A DNA stretch of 33,887 bases, taken from positions 1-33,887 of the forward strand of contig WTKN01000280.1 in assembly GCA_011524395.1 (NCBI GenBank). The letters run 5' to 3'. Below, one piece after another: positions 7,749 to 16,421 of this stretch. The DNA is from Moorena sp. SS36440bin_2 (GTDB lineage Bacteria; Cyanobacteriota; Cyanobacteriia; Cyanobacteriales; Coleofasciculaceae). Under the pieces are notes generated by a model. The model was not told where the DNA came from. It worked only from the letters and a program-made list of their open reading frames with translations, and searched no databases. The position numbers were made by a program, and so were the translations under genes. The first letter of the stretch is position 1. Each line of letters opens with the position of its first letter.

Positions 7749-8756
7749 ATGAGCACAGGAATTTATACATTAGCTAATGATGTGGTTTACAACCAACTGG
7801 TAGCACTGCTCAATAGCATAGAAGTTAATGCTGGAAAAGACACTCCAGTTTGTGTAATTGCTTACAATGATCAGTTAGACAAAGTCCGTCAAGACATTGC
7901 CACCCGAGATAATGTAACCTTGCTTGATAATCCAGAACTATTTGCCCGTTGGGAAGAGTTTTCCTACCGTGTCTGGGAAACTCACCCTGATGCCTTACAA
8001 GAATGGCAGGCACAAGGCATGAAGACGAAATTCTATCGGGTTGGTGAAAATCATCGTTACTGTGCCTTTGATCCAGAGAGTCCATTTAAAAAATTTATCT
8101 ATATGGATGCTGACACTGTGCTGATAAATTCGTTAGATTTTGTCTTTAAGCAGTTAGATGAGAGTGATTTTGTGGTTTATGACTTTCAGTATAAAGACCC
8201 AGCACATATTTTTAACGTAGCCTCACCGAAGTTACTGGAACTATTCGATGAATCCCAGATTAATTCAGAAATTTTTTGTTCCGGATTTTATGGATCTAAG
8301 CGGGGATTATTTCCTGAAGAGCAGCGAGAATGGTTAGTTTCTCAGTTAGCAAATGGGGAAGCAGAGGTTCTGTATAAGCGAGCGCCTAACCAATCTGTAC
8401 TCAACTACATGAGGATGAGATCTGGGTTATCGATCCATAATTTTGCTGTGAGTTTACCTAAAGATAAAAGAACCGGTAATTCGGTAACATCTCCTCACTT
8501 TGAGGTTCGGGATAATCTAGTTTATGATCATGGAAATCGCCTGACTTATCTCCATTACATTGGAATCAAATCAAAAGTTTTCAATAAACTGTGTGCTGGG
8601 GATAATATCGACTTTCCCTACCGGGATATTTTCTTACATTACCGATATTATCATCAACCCGAAAAACGTCCTCAGTTTACCACTAAAGCTAAACCTTATA
8701 ACCAGCCTCCTAGTTTAACCACTAAAGTATTCAAGAAGTTAGGATTGAGTCGTTGA
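7749..8756 (+). CDS. GT8-like glycosyltransferase, first of a tandem pair (Npun_R2821/R2823-like)
   Basis: The 335-residue product starts STGIYTLANDVVYNQLVALLNSI, a GT-A-type N-terminus. It carries FIYMDADTVLINSLDF with the metal-binding D-x-D at D120-D122, then DFVVYDFQYKDPAHIFNV and a FCSGFYGSKRGLFP acceptor-loop block. The C-terminal LTYLHYIGIK and YRDIFLHYRYY segments match its neighbour. I recall a cyanobacterial family named after Npun_R2821/Npun_R2823 with this pattern. Transfer of a sugar from a nucleotide donor is inferred; donor and acceptor are unknown. It sits 6 bases after the GT10 gene and 10 bases before its paralogue, in an apparent operon. Confidence 0.8.
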   Translation: MSTGIYTLANDVVYNQLVALLNSIEVNAGKDTPVCVIAYNDQLDKVRQDIATRDNVTLLDNPELFARWEEFSYRVWETHPDALQEWQAQGMKTKFYRVGENHRYCAFDPESPFKKFIYMDADTVLINSLDFVFKQLDESDFVVYDFQYKDPAHIFNVASPKLLELFDESQINSEIFCSGFYGSKRGLFPEEQREWLVSQLANGEAEVLYKRAPNQSVLNYMRMRSGLSIHNFAVSLPKDKRTGNSVTSPHFEVRDNLVYDHGNRLTYLHYIGIKSKVFNKLCAGDNIDFPYRDIFLHYRYYHQPEKRPQFTTKAKPYNQPPSLTTKVFKKLGLSR

Positions 8757-8766
8757 GGTAGATTTT

Positions 8767-9687
8767 ATGAATCGTGGAATTTACATCACTGCTAATGACC
8801 GGGTGATTGAGCAGTCTATTGCGTTACTAAATAGTATCCGGTGTTATGATATCGATACCCCAATTGTTTTGATTCCCTATGATGACAATTATCAAAAGGT
8901 GGCTCAAGTTCTCCAAGAGTCCTATGGGGTAGAGATTTATCCAGATTTGGCGTTTATTGAACGCCTGTCTACTAAGCTACACGAAATTTTCGGGGAAGGA
9001 TTTTTTGCTAGACCGAATCAGTTCCGGAAACAGGCTTGCTGGTTTGGAAGCTTTGATGAATTTATTTATATCGATACCGATATCGTTGTTTTTGAGAAGA
9101 TAGCAGATACTCTTGACTACTTAGCTGACAATGATTTTATTTGCTGTGATTACCAGCATGTCGGGGGAATCACCAATGTTTTCACCCCTAAAGTTATTGA
9201 AGATAATATTTTTAGTGAAGCGGAACTAAAGGATATCTTTAATGGGGGGTTTTGGGGAGCCAAGAAAAATAAGATTAGTGAAGAAACTTTATATGAAACC
9301 TTTGCTGAGTGTGCGGCTCATCCCGAATACTTTGACTTTTCCCAGAAAACCTCCGATCAGCCGATTATCAACTATATGATATTGAAGCAGATGCACCACC
9401 GATTTAATATTGTGCGTAGACCAGGGGGAGCTCCAGGAAATTGGGCAGGTAGTAAACAATTTCAAACCCAAGGAGTACGACTTATTGATCCAAATTTGAA
9501 TCAACCCCTACAATATCTACACTGGGCTGGTATTCGTATTCAGCCTGGTTGTCCTTACTGGGATATCTGGAAACATTACCGCTATTTGAATGAACCTATG
9601 CCAGAGGATGAATCTTTGCAGCCTAAAACTCAGAAGAGCTTGTGGGAACAAATTACCAACAAATTACACAAATCACTGAAAAAGTAA
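8767..9687 (+). CDS. GT8-like glycosyltransferase, second of a tandem pair
   Basis: The 306-residue paralogue of the preceding gene starts NRGIYITANDRVIEQSIALLNSI. It has FIYIDTDIVVFEKI with D-x-D at D103-D105, then DFICCDYQHVGGITNVF and FNGGFWGAKKNKIS in the same order. C-terminal LQYLHWAGIRI and YWDIWKHYRYLNEP align with the HYIGIK and YRDIFLHYRYY segments of the upstream copy. The two are clearly diverged, so the duplication is old. The gene is the last of the probable GT10-GT8-GT8 operon. Role as for its paralogue: probably successive sugar additions to one glycan, which is inference. Confidence 0.8.
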   Translation: MNRGIYITANDRVIEQSIALLNSIRCYDIDTPIVLIPYDDNYQKVAQVLQESYGVEIYPDLAFIERLSTKLHEIFGEGFFARPNQFRKQACWFGSFDEFIYIDTDIVVFEKIADTLDYLADNDFICCDYQHVGGITNVFTPKVIEDNIFSEAELKDIFNGGFWGAKKNKISEETLYETFAECAAHPEYFDFSQKTSDQPIINYMILKQMHHRFNIVRRPGGAPGNWAGSKQFQTQGVRLIDPNLNQPLQYLHWAGIRIQPGCPYWDIWKHYRYLNEPMPEDESLQPKTQKSLWEQITNKLHKSLKK

Positions 9688-9742
9688 AGCGGATTTAGTC
9701 CTAAAAAGGTGACAAAAAGGATTAATGGAATAGTGTCAGATG

Positions 9743-9892
9743 TCAGTTTGATGCTAAGTGACTCACAACTTCTTCTGTAAAGTCCGATGCCGGAGGACCA
9801 GAAGATGTTGAGTCGGTGCTGATTAAACCGAAATCTGACGATAAATAAAGTACTAAGGTGAAGGTGATAGCTAAGATAAGTTTTTCCAACAT
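9743..9892 (-). CDS. Small membrane peptide (49 aa), unrecognised
   Basis: On the minus strand an ATG (9890-9892) opens a 49-residue frame. It begins MLEKLILAITFTLVLYLSSD, one hydrophobic segment of about 17 residues, followed by a polar Ser/Thr/Pro-rich tail with STDSTSSGPPASDFTEE, ending ...SHLASN. A good Shine-Dalgarno (AGAGGAG) sits seven bases upstream, the main reason to believe it. The layout suggests a single-pass membrane or secreted peptide. No family is recognised. It lies in the 570-base gap between the glycan operon and the phn-type genes, with a 12-bp palindrome about 117 bases upstream. Confidence 0.5.
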   Translation of the reverse strand: MLEKLILAITFTLVLYLSSDFGLISTDSTSSGPPASDFTEEVVSHLASN

Positions 9893-10259
9893 TTTACACT
9901 CCTCTAGTCGCAACGTCATCTAGTAGTAACGTTATTAAGTAGTTACCCCTATCTTCAGTATCCTGAATTTTTCGTGAATCGTGAGTGATCCTACGGTAAT
10001 AGGGGTTGTGACAATTGTCATAACGTTAGGTGACGTAAATCATCGACAAAAAGTTTCTTTTGTGCCTATAAAAATAGCTAGAGAATTGGTTTACTCACAG
10101 ATCGGGTGATGGGGTGAAGTTAATTGAAGTTAATTCAAGTTAATTCAAGTATGGCTAAGGATTTTAAAGATCAATCATTTTGCTCCGAGTATAGTTGTGC
10201 CGAAATACTTTGTCCTAGTAATGCTTTCTCAAGTTTGTGAGAACTCTCAGGATTACTAC
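9893..10259. other. Intergenic region with palindrome and 10-bp tandem repeat
   Basis: No gene was found. Two items stand out. TGACAATTGTCA at 10009-10020 is a perfect 12-bp palindrome that could be an operator for the small minus-strand ORF. GAAGTTAATT/CAAGTTAATT repeats run with a 10-base period at 10116-10150. Near the 3' end of the permease gene, TTCTCA (10226-10231) pairs with TGAGAA (10238-10243), a weak stem without a T-run. Confidence 0.6.
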
Positions 10260-11891
10260 TTAAGTTCTTGAGCCTCTAGCGGCAGCACTGACCCAATCGA
10301 CTAAAAAGGTCAAAATCACGAAACAAAACAGCGTTACCACTACACTGCTATAGTCAAAGCTGCTCAATTGTTCGGTCAGCAACAGACCTAACCCTCCAGC
10401 TCCTACTAATCCGACCATGACAGTCTCCCGGATGCAGACTTCCCAGCGATAGAGGATATAAGCTAGGAAACGGGGCAAGTTAATCGGCAGTATTCCATAG
10501 AGAAATAGCAGGGTTCCTGGAGTTCCCTGGGCTTTCAAGGCTTCTAAAGGAGGCTTTTCCAGGTTTTCATTGGTTTCTGTCATTAATCTGCCTAGAATAC
10601 CGAGGTTGTTTAATCCCAGTGCGATCGCACCGGGTAAAATTCCAGGAAACAGGACAAACAGCCCTACTATTGCCCAAATCGGTGCGGGAATGGCTCGGCA
10701 AAACAGTAGGACTATCCGAGTTAGCACCAGTATTGTCCAACCTTGTATCGACGCAATAGTTAATACCTTGGGATTGGGATTGAGCAATCCACCAGGAAGG
10801 AGAAAATTATGGGCTGCGGGAAAAGACAGCACCATGCCACCAATACCAGCACCAGCAATCCCTAGTATCGACATGGCAAGGGTTTCGATGGAGAGAGTCA
10901 ATAACTGTGGGAATTGCACTCCATTAATTTCTGGTGCAAATGCCCTTTGGACAATATCCCCCAAAAGTTCCTGACTACGAGGAGACCAAACCTTGCTGAG
11001 TCCGGGACTGACATACCAAAAGCTCAAAAAGCAAAGGCAGACTAAAATCAAAAGCAGGCTTAGATTAATCCGACGGCGCAATATAGCACTACTGATATCG
11101 ACTGCGCCGTTTAATAACACCAGAACATAGAAAAATGTCCACAGTTGCTCGTAACGCAGGGACTGTAAACTCAGAAACATCTGATAACCTAATCCTCCAG
11201 CACCAATAATCCCCAGTACTGTTGCTGAACGAATGGCACAATCAAAGCGATAGACAGTGTAGGAAAGAAGATTTAAAAAGGCTTGGGGAATCAGACTGTA
11301 CAGAAGTGCAGTTAAGGGGGATACGCCACTATTGAGCAAGGCCATTAACGGTTCCCGTGGCGTTTCATCCAGAATTTCTGAAAAGACCTTGGCAACGATG
11401 GCACCATAGGGAATAGCGATCGCAATTATGGCCACTAGGGGATCTAACCCCCAGATATTGACGAAAAATATCCCCCATATCATCTCATGAATGGCTCTAG
11501 GAAAGGCGAGCAGTCCCCGTATGCCTAGCCAAATAGTTTGGGACAAGGGCCAGTGAGGAAAGACGGTCAACCACCACACCTGTGATGTTAAAATTCCTCC
11601 TACCATCCCCAGCAAGATACTCAGAAAGGTTCCGCAAGCGGCATAGGCGAGGGTCGTAAGAGTGGCATTCAGGGTCAGGCGCAAAAACTCAGGACTCATC
11701 TCTGGGTGCCAACTAGCCCGCAAAAATCGCCAGAGTAACGGAAATCCACCGGGATTGAATAGGTCTTGTTGAAATATTCCAGCTTGGTAGGCGGAAAGAG
11801 CAATCGCAACAAAAAACAACAGTCCCCACAGCCGATGTCGATCTAATAAGGGCGGACGAGATAACTGCTTGACTATTGAAAGTAACGTCAA
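10260..11891 (-). CDS. phnE: PhnE-type ABC permease, double-length fusion
   Basis: The 543-residue membrane protein is two PhnE-like permease domains in tandem. Each half ends with the same block: YRFDCAIRSATVLGIIGAGG near 214-233 and YRWEVCIRETVMVGLVGAGG near the C-terminus. Each also has an EAA-type loop for the ATPase (EPLMALLNSGVSPLTALLY around 180-198; EALKAQGTPGTLLFLYGILP in the second half). Ordinary PhnE is about half this length and dimerises, so one chain probably forms the whole channel. The start is TTG at 11889-11891 with GAGG seven bases upstream; no ATG fits better. It lies 18 bases after phnC. The substrate class (phosphonate, phosphite or related anion) comes from family membership and is not proven. 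Confidence 0.9.
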   Translation of the reverse strand: MTLLSIVKQLSRPPLLDRHRLWGLLFFVAIALSAYQAGIFQQDLFNPGGFPLLWRFLRASWHPEMSPEFLRLTLNATLTTLAYAACGTFLSILLGMVGGILTSQVWWLTVFPHWPLSQTIWLGIRGLLAFPRAIHEMIWGIFFVNIWGLDPLVAIIAIAIPYGAIVAKVFSEILDETPREPLMALLNSGVSPLTALLYSLIPQAFLNLLSYTVYRFDCAIRSATVLGIIGAGGLGYQMFLSLQSLRYEQLWTFFYVLVLLNGAVDISSAILRRRINLSLLLILVCLCFLSFWYVSPGLSKVWSPRSQELLGDIVQRAFAPEINGVQFPQLLTLSIETLAMSILGIAGAGIGGMVLSFPAAHNFLLPGGLLNPNPKVLTIASIQGWTILVLTRIVLLFCRAIPAPIWAIVGLFVLFPGILPGAIALGLNNLGILGRLMTETNENLEKPPLEALKAQGTPGTLLFLYGILPINLPRFLAYILYRWEVCIRETVMVGLVGAGGLGLLLTEQLSSFDYSSVVVTLFCFVILTFLVDWVSAAARGSRT

Positions 11892-11909
11892 TGTTGTTAC
11901 CTCTACTCC

Positions 11910-12773
11910 CTACTCCCTATTGCCATTAACCGAGGACGAAAGTCTCTCACCCCATCGAGAACTGCTATATTGTTTGATATTCTTAATGAGGCTTGGTAAC
12001 ACAGTTGATTCTGGTGTCTCCAGTCTATATAGAGCTTCTATCATTTTCGGCGACAAGTCGGCTGTTGGAATATCAAATACAATCTTTCCTTGTCGTAATC
12101 CTACTAAGCGATCGCAATAATTGCGGGCAAATTCCAGGGCGTGCAGACTAATAACTAAGGTCTTCGAGCCTTTGTCACTTATATCCCTGAGCAAATCCAT
12201 AATTTCCCGACTCAATTGAGGGTCTAAATTAGAAATGGGTTCATCAGCGAGAATCACCTCAGGATTTTGCACTAGCACTCTGGCTAAAGCTACCCTTTGT
12301 TGCTGTCCACCAGATAGTTTATCTGTTGGTGCATAGAGCTTTTCTGGAATTCCGACTTGAGTTAAAGCCTTTGCAGCTGTTTCCACTTCTAAAGGAAATA
12401 CTAAAGAAACGGCTGCTTTGACAAATGACCAGCGCCCTAAATGGCCAGCATTGACATTATGAATCACCCTGAGGTTATTGACGAGATTAAACTGTTGATA
12501 AACCGTACCAATTCGTCGCTGTACCTGACGCAACCGATGGGGAGATAGCTTAGAAAGATTGCGCCCTAAAGCCCAAACTTCCCCTTCAGTTGGGAGTAAT
12601 GTGCCATTGAGCAGGCGAATCAAGGTGCTTTTTCCGGCACCGCTTGACCCAACTAAGCTCACTCTTTCACCTGGATAAATCTTGAGGTTAACATTAGCCA
12701 GTGCCCGAAACTGACCAAATTGCTGGGATACCTGTTTGAGTTCAAAGATTGGTAAACCTGGATGATTGCTCAT
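11910..12773 (-). CDS. phnC: PhnC-type ABC transporter ATP-binding protein
   Basis: The 287-residue ATPase shows Walker A GSSGAGKST (42-50), a Q-loop in VYQQFNLV (about 91-98), the signature KLSGGQQQRVALAR (152-165), Walker B VILADEP (173-179) and an H-loop SLHALEFA. FNLVNNLRVIHNV is typical of the PhnC subfamily. It powers the importer formed with the neighbouring permease and binding protein. Its ATG overlaps the phnD stop codon as ATGA (12770-12773), implying translational coupling. The last 25 residues (SSSRWGERLSSSVNGNRE) look nonconserved. Some related systems import phosphite or methylphosphonate, so the exact substrate is open. Confidence 0.93.
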   Translation of the reverse strand: MSNHPGLPIFELKQVSQQFGQFRALANVNLKIYPGERVSLVGSSGAGKSTLIRLLNGTLLPTEGEVWALGRNLSKLSPHRLRQVQRRIGTVYQQFNLVNNLRVIHNVNAGHLGRWSFVKAAVSLVFPLEVETAAKALTQVGIPEKLYAPTDKLSGGQQQRVALARVLVQNPEVILADEPISNLDPQLSREIMDLLRDISDKGSKTLVISLHALEFARNYCDRLVGLRQGKIVFDIPTADLSPKMIEALYRLETPESTVLPSLIKNIKQYSSSRWGERLSSSVNGNRE

Positions 12774-13687
12774 TTAATTTTACCAATTTTCCTACCAACT
12801 GCTTCAATCTGAGCATAATTACTATTTTTTGTAGGAATAAACTTAGCTGCCCCAAACAAGTCGAGAATCTCTTTTTGTTCTGGAACATTAGGGTCTAGTT
12901 TTAACAAGGCTGCTTGGACTCGCTGGACAAAATCATCACTATAGCGCTCTTTTACCTTAGGATTAATTACCCAGTGGTAGTCATAATAGGAAGGGGTTTG
13001 CCAAATTACCTCAACCTTCTCTAAATCCACTTCCCCTGAATTAACCCGACTCTTCCAGACCTGCTCGTTTAATGCTCCAGCTTTATAACTACCAGCTTCT
13101 ACTAACTGAATCGTTTTGTCGTGGGAACCGGAAAACCCAATTTTGCCTTTGAAGTCCTCCAGTTGCACCCCAGCTTGCTCTAGAAAATACTGAGGCATCA
13201 AGCGTCCAGAGGTTGAAGACTCACTGCCAAAGGTAAAGGTGTTTCCTTTTAAAGCTTTCAGACCACTGATATCCTGAATTGGCTTAATCTGGCTGTTTTT
13301 ATTAGCGATAAAAACAGTGTGGAATTCTGCATCAATGTCTCGCTGAGCGATCGCTTCTGCCCCATCTACCTGCAACCGCGCCTGAACCCCTGTCAGTCCC
13401 CCAAACCAGACGAGATCTAAGTCCCCAACTCGAAACGCTGTCACCGCAGCCGCATAGTCAGTTACGGGCTTGTATTCTACTGGTACACCAAGCTCTGCTT
13501 CTAGGTAATCAGTCAGCTTGCCGTAGAGTCGCTGCAACTTTTCTGGATCTTGATCGGGAATCGCTCCTGTAGTGAAGGATTGTACCTGCGCCCCATTCCT
13601 AGAGGAGGTGGCAGAATGCGGTTGAGACGAACAGGCGCTAAAAGGCAGCAATACTATAAATAGTAGTCCTAGTAACCTTTTTTTCAT
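12770..13687 (-). CDS. phnD: PhnD-type substrate-binding lipoprotein
   Basis: The 305-residue protein begins with a lipoprotein signal, MKKRLLGLLFIVLLPFSAC, with the lipidated Cys at 19. The mature part matches the PhnD/transferrin-like fold: GAIPDQDPEKLQRLYGKLTD, LEAELGVPVEYKPVTDYAA, LDLVWFGGLTGVQAR and FTFGSESSTSGRLMPQYFL, where the SSTSGR loop commonly contacts the phosphonate or phosphite group. It should be anchored in the inner membrane, delivering substrate to PhnE/PhnC. It is first in a phnD-phnC-phnE order with a 4-base overlap to phnC. No C-P lyase, phosphonatase or phosphite dehydrogenase genes are in this window, so the substrate cannot be settled. A 27-bp operator-like palindrome precedes it. 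Confidence 0.9.
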   Translation of the reverse strand: MKKRLLGLLFIVLLPFSACSSQPHSATSSRNGAQVQSFTTGAIPDQDPEKLQRLYGKLTDYLEAELGVPVEYKPVTDYAAAVTAFRVGDLDLVWFGGLTGVQARLQVDGAEAIAQRDIDAEFHTVFIANKNSQIKPIQDISGLKALKGNTFTFGSESSTSGRLMPQYFLEQAGVQLEDFKGKIGFSGSHDKTIQLVEAGSYKAGALNEQVWKSRVNSGEVDLEKVEVIWQTPSYYDYHWVINPKVKERYSDDFVQRVQAALLKLDPNVPEQKEILDLFGAAKFIPTKNSNYAQIEAVGRKIGKIK

Positions 13688-13701
13688 AGGTATGTTTGGG
13701 G

Positions 13702-13728
13702 GATTATCAAATCATGATCCTGATAATC
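13702..13728 (-). promoter_or_regulatory. Operator-like palindrome in the phnD leader
   Basis: GATTATCA (13702-13709) and TGATAATC (13721-13728) are perfect 8-bp arms around an 11-base spacer that itself contains the palindrome ATCATGAT. The site starts 15 bases upstream of the phnD ATG. A possible minus-strand -10 (TATAGT, complement of 13733-13738) lies just outside it, so a bound protein would sit at the transcription start and act as a repressor. It does not resemble the direct-repeat Pho box I know for cyanobacterial PhoB. Confidence 0.6.
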
Positions 13729-13749
13729 ATACACTATATAGCAATTTTT

Positions 13750-13884
13750 AATTGGGTGAGGTAATTTCGTTCTAGGGAGTAGGGAGTAGCGATGCAGCGC
13801 GGTCTTGGGGGTTTCCCCCATGAGCGACTGCATCAAGACGGGAATAGGGAATAGGGAGTAGGGAGTAGGGAGTAGGGAGTAGGG
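13750..13884 (+). repeat. Composite intergenic repeat upstream of selD
   Basis: Three parts are joined: a block starting AATTGGGTGAGGTA (13750-13763) and continuing through GTTCTAGG; a short copy of the interspersed GC-rich repeat (13789-13838, with GCGATGCAGCGCGGTCTTGG, the GGGGGTTTCCCCC hairpin and CATGAGCGACTGCATCAAGA); and heptamers GGGAATA x2 then GGGAGTA x4 (13840-13884). The first block reappears in decayed form downstream of selD at 16422. A minus-strand frame read through here is a repeat artefact. Confidence 0.8.
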
Positions 13885-14064
13885 CAAAAAATATGTTTAA
13901 ATTACCGATATTATCAACCCTATATATACCATTTATAATAGTTATATTTTTTCAATAAATAGTTAAACTATAAAACTAAATGTTTTCAACTACATTTCCA
14001 AACAAAGTAGTATGATTAAAATCAAAAATTAATCATTTTTTTAAAGAGGTTTATTAACAAGTTT

Positions 14065-16413
14065 ATGCAGCCAGATTCCCATACCATTACCAAAGATTTA
14101 GTGTTAGTTGGTGGCGGTCACAGCCATGCGATCGCGCTGAAAATGTTTGGCATGAAACCCATTCCAGGGGTTCGTCTCACCCTCATTACTGATACCTCCC
14201 ATACTCCCTATTCAGGGATGCTTCCCGGTTATGTCGCAGGTTTTTACAGTTACGATCAAGCTCACATTGATTTGCGCCGTCTGGCTGGCTTTGCTAAGGC
14301 ACAGTTATATCTAGACAGGGTAATCGGTCTGGACTTAAATGATAATAAAGTTATCTGTACCGACCATCCTCCCGTTGCCTTTGATTACTTGTCGATTGAT
14401 ATTGGCAGTACGCCAAGGACAATGTCAACCCCGGGAGCTGACAAGTATGCGATCGCTGCTAAACCCGTACCTAAGTTTTTGGCAGCTTGGGAGAGAATCG
14501 TGGCAGGAGTCACACAGAACCCAAAGCAAGCTCTGAGCCTTGGTATCGTTGGTGGTGGGGCAGGGGGAGTAGAATTGGCACTGAATGTCCAAGGGAAATT
14601 AGATAAACTATTGCATGAACGATTGACTAATGCTCCCCAGCCCAGTAATAATTTACAAATTCACCTTTTCCATCGAGGCACTAAACTGTTACCCCATCAC
14701 AATTATTGGGTCAGCAACCACTTAAAAAAAATTTTATTACAGCGGGGAATTCAGCTTCATTTACTCGAACGTGTCAGTCAACTATCTCCCTATTTCGCTC
14801 AGAATCAACTGAATCAATCGATAGCAAACAATAATAGTGACAGTGCTAATCTAGACCCCCAATTACTACCCCAATTACTAAATGTTATCTGTGACTCTGG
14901 ATTAAAGGTAGAATGCCATCATGTCTTTTGGGTGACTCAAGCTTCGGCTCCAAGTTGGATTAAAGCCTCAGGATTAACCACAGATGAACGGGGGTTTATT
15001 CTAGTTGCTGATACCCTCCAATCAATTTCCCACCCTCATATCTTTGCAGCCGGTGATATTGCTACTATGCAAAATTACCAACGTCCCAAAGCCGGGGTAT
15101 TTGCTGTTCGTCAGGGCAAGCCGTTATTTAAAAACCTGCAACGAATTGTATTAGGAAAAAAACTTATCCCCTATATTCCCCAGAAGCGGTATCTAAGTTT
15201 AATTGGCACAGGGGACAACAGTGCGATCGCATCTTGGTCATTCTTCGGTTGGCACTCTCGATGGATGTGGCAGAGGAAAGATCACATCGACCGGAAATTC
15301 ATGAGTAAGTTTGAGGACTTACCACCAATGATAGAAGCCAAAACTATCCCAATTCCTTCTCAAGAATCCCCAAGACACCGGACAATGCCCTGTGCTGGCT
15401 GTGGTTCAAAAGTCAGTAGTACCACCTTAGAAAGGGTAATCAAACGGCTCTCCATCTTGGAAAGACCTGATATTGTGATGGGACTGAGTGACCCTGATGA
15501 CGCCGCTATCCTGCAAGTTCCAGAAGGTCAATTGATGGTACAGACTATCGATTATTTTCGCAGCTTGATTGATGACCCCTATATTTTCGGTCAAATTGCC
15601 ACCAATCATTGTTTGAGTGACATTTTTGCCATGGGGGCAACCCCACAAAGTGCCTTAGCCGTCGTCACAATTCCCTACGGGACAGAAGATAAGGTCGAGG
15701 AAACCCTTTATCAAGTGATGTCTGGAGCCAATAAAATGCTCCAAGAATCTCAGACTTCCTTAATTGGTGGCCATACTACCGAAGGGGCAGAATTAGCCTT
15801 TGGCCTATCCTGCAACGGTCTCGCTCATCCTGAACAACTACTGCGCAAAAGCGGTATGAAACCTGGTCAAGTGCTGATTCTTACTAAAGCCATTGGGACG
15901 GGAACTCTCTTTGCTGCTAATATGCGCTACCAAGCCAAAGGTCGCTGGATTGAGCAGGCAGTGGAATCCATGTTACTATCTAATCAAACCGCCGCGCAAG
16001 TTTTTCGTGAATCTGGCGCAACAGCTTGTACTGATATTACCGGATTTGGACTGTTAGGGCATCTTCTGGAAATGGTTAACGCCTCAAACGTAGGCGTGGA
16101 ATTAGAGTTAGCAGCGATTCCGATATTACCAGGAGCAATAGAAACTGTGGAAGCAGGAATCACTAGTTCTATTCACCCTAAAAATTTACGATCGTCTATC
16201 TACATCAAGAATTCATTAGGCGTTAGTCATTTACCTAACTACCAGTTGTTATTCGATCCTCAAACCTCTGGTGGACTCCTAGCAGCTATTCCAGCCGTAA
16301 AAGCTGATGAATGTATTAAGAAATTGAAAGCTTGCGGTCATCAACAAAGCTGCTTAATTGGTCGGGTCATCTTAGCTTCAGAAGCTATGCCTATTGCCAT
16401 TAGTATTATATAA
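14065..16413 (+). CDS. selD: NADH-dehydrogenase-like flavoprotein fused to selenide, water dikinase (SelD)
   Basis: The 782-residue fusion has two parts. Residues about 10-400 are a pyridine-nucleotide-disulfide-type flavoprotein: FAD loop LVLVGGGHSHAIAL (12-25), NAD loop LGIVGGGAGGVELAL (159-173), and the FAD-closing HIFAAGDIA (325-333). Residues about 440-782 are SelD, which makes selenophosphate from selenide and ATP. The active site reads PCAGCGSKV, so the catalytic Cys is C446 with K449 behind it, while the position of the second E. coli Cys (GCGCK) is Ser448. DPDDAAI (about 476-482), GGHTTEGAE and DITGFGLLGH are present. Such fusions are known in cyanobacteria; the flavoprotein may reduce selenium to selenide, which is inferred. 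No selenocysteine genes are here, so selenouridine in tRNA is the likely product use. Confidence 0.93.
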   Translation: MQPDSHTITKDLVLVGGGHSHAIALKMFGMKPIPGVRLTLITDTSHTPYSGMLPGYVAGFYSYDQAHIDLRRLAGFAKAQLYLDRVIGLDLNDNKVICTDHPPVAFDYLSIDIGSTPRTMSTPGADKYAIAAKPVPKFLAAWERIVAGVTQNPKQALSLGIVGGGAGGVELALNVQGKLDKLLHERLTNAPQPSNNLQIHLFHRGTKLLPHHNYWVSNHLKKILLQRGIQLHLLERVSQLSPYFAQNQLNQSIANNNSDSANLDPQLLPQLLNVICDSGLKVECHHVFWVTQASAPSWIKASGLTTDERGFILVADTLQSISHPHIFAAGDIATMQNYQRPKAGVFAVRQGKPLFKNLQRIVLGKKLIPYIPQKRYLSLIGTGDNSAIASWSFFGWHSRWMWQRKDHIDRKFMSKFEDLPPMIEAKTIPIPSQESPRHRTMPCAGCGSKVSSTTLERVIKRLSILERPDIVMGLSDPDDAAILQVPEGQLMVQTIDYFRSLIDDPYIFGQIATNHCLSDIFAMGATPQSALAVVTIPYGTEDKVEETLYQVMSGANKMLQESQTSLIGGHTTEGAELAFGLSCNGLAHPEQLLRKSGMKPGQVLILTKAIGTGTLFAANMRYQAKGRWIEQAVESMLLSNQTAAQVFRESGATACTDITGFGLLGHLLEMVNASNVGVELELAAIPILPGAIETVEAGITSSIHPKNLRSSIYIKNSLGVSHLPNYQLLFDPQTSGGLLAAIPAVKADECIKKLKACGHQQSCLIGRVILASEAMPIAISII

Positions 16414-16421
16414 TAGTTCCC

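Noticed and set aside
13684-13887. Minus-strand frame of 67 residues upstream of phnD
   Set aside because: It is translated from GGGAGTA heptamers and the interspersed repeat (PYSLLPTPYSLFP), and would run over the phnD operator.
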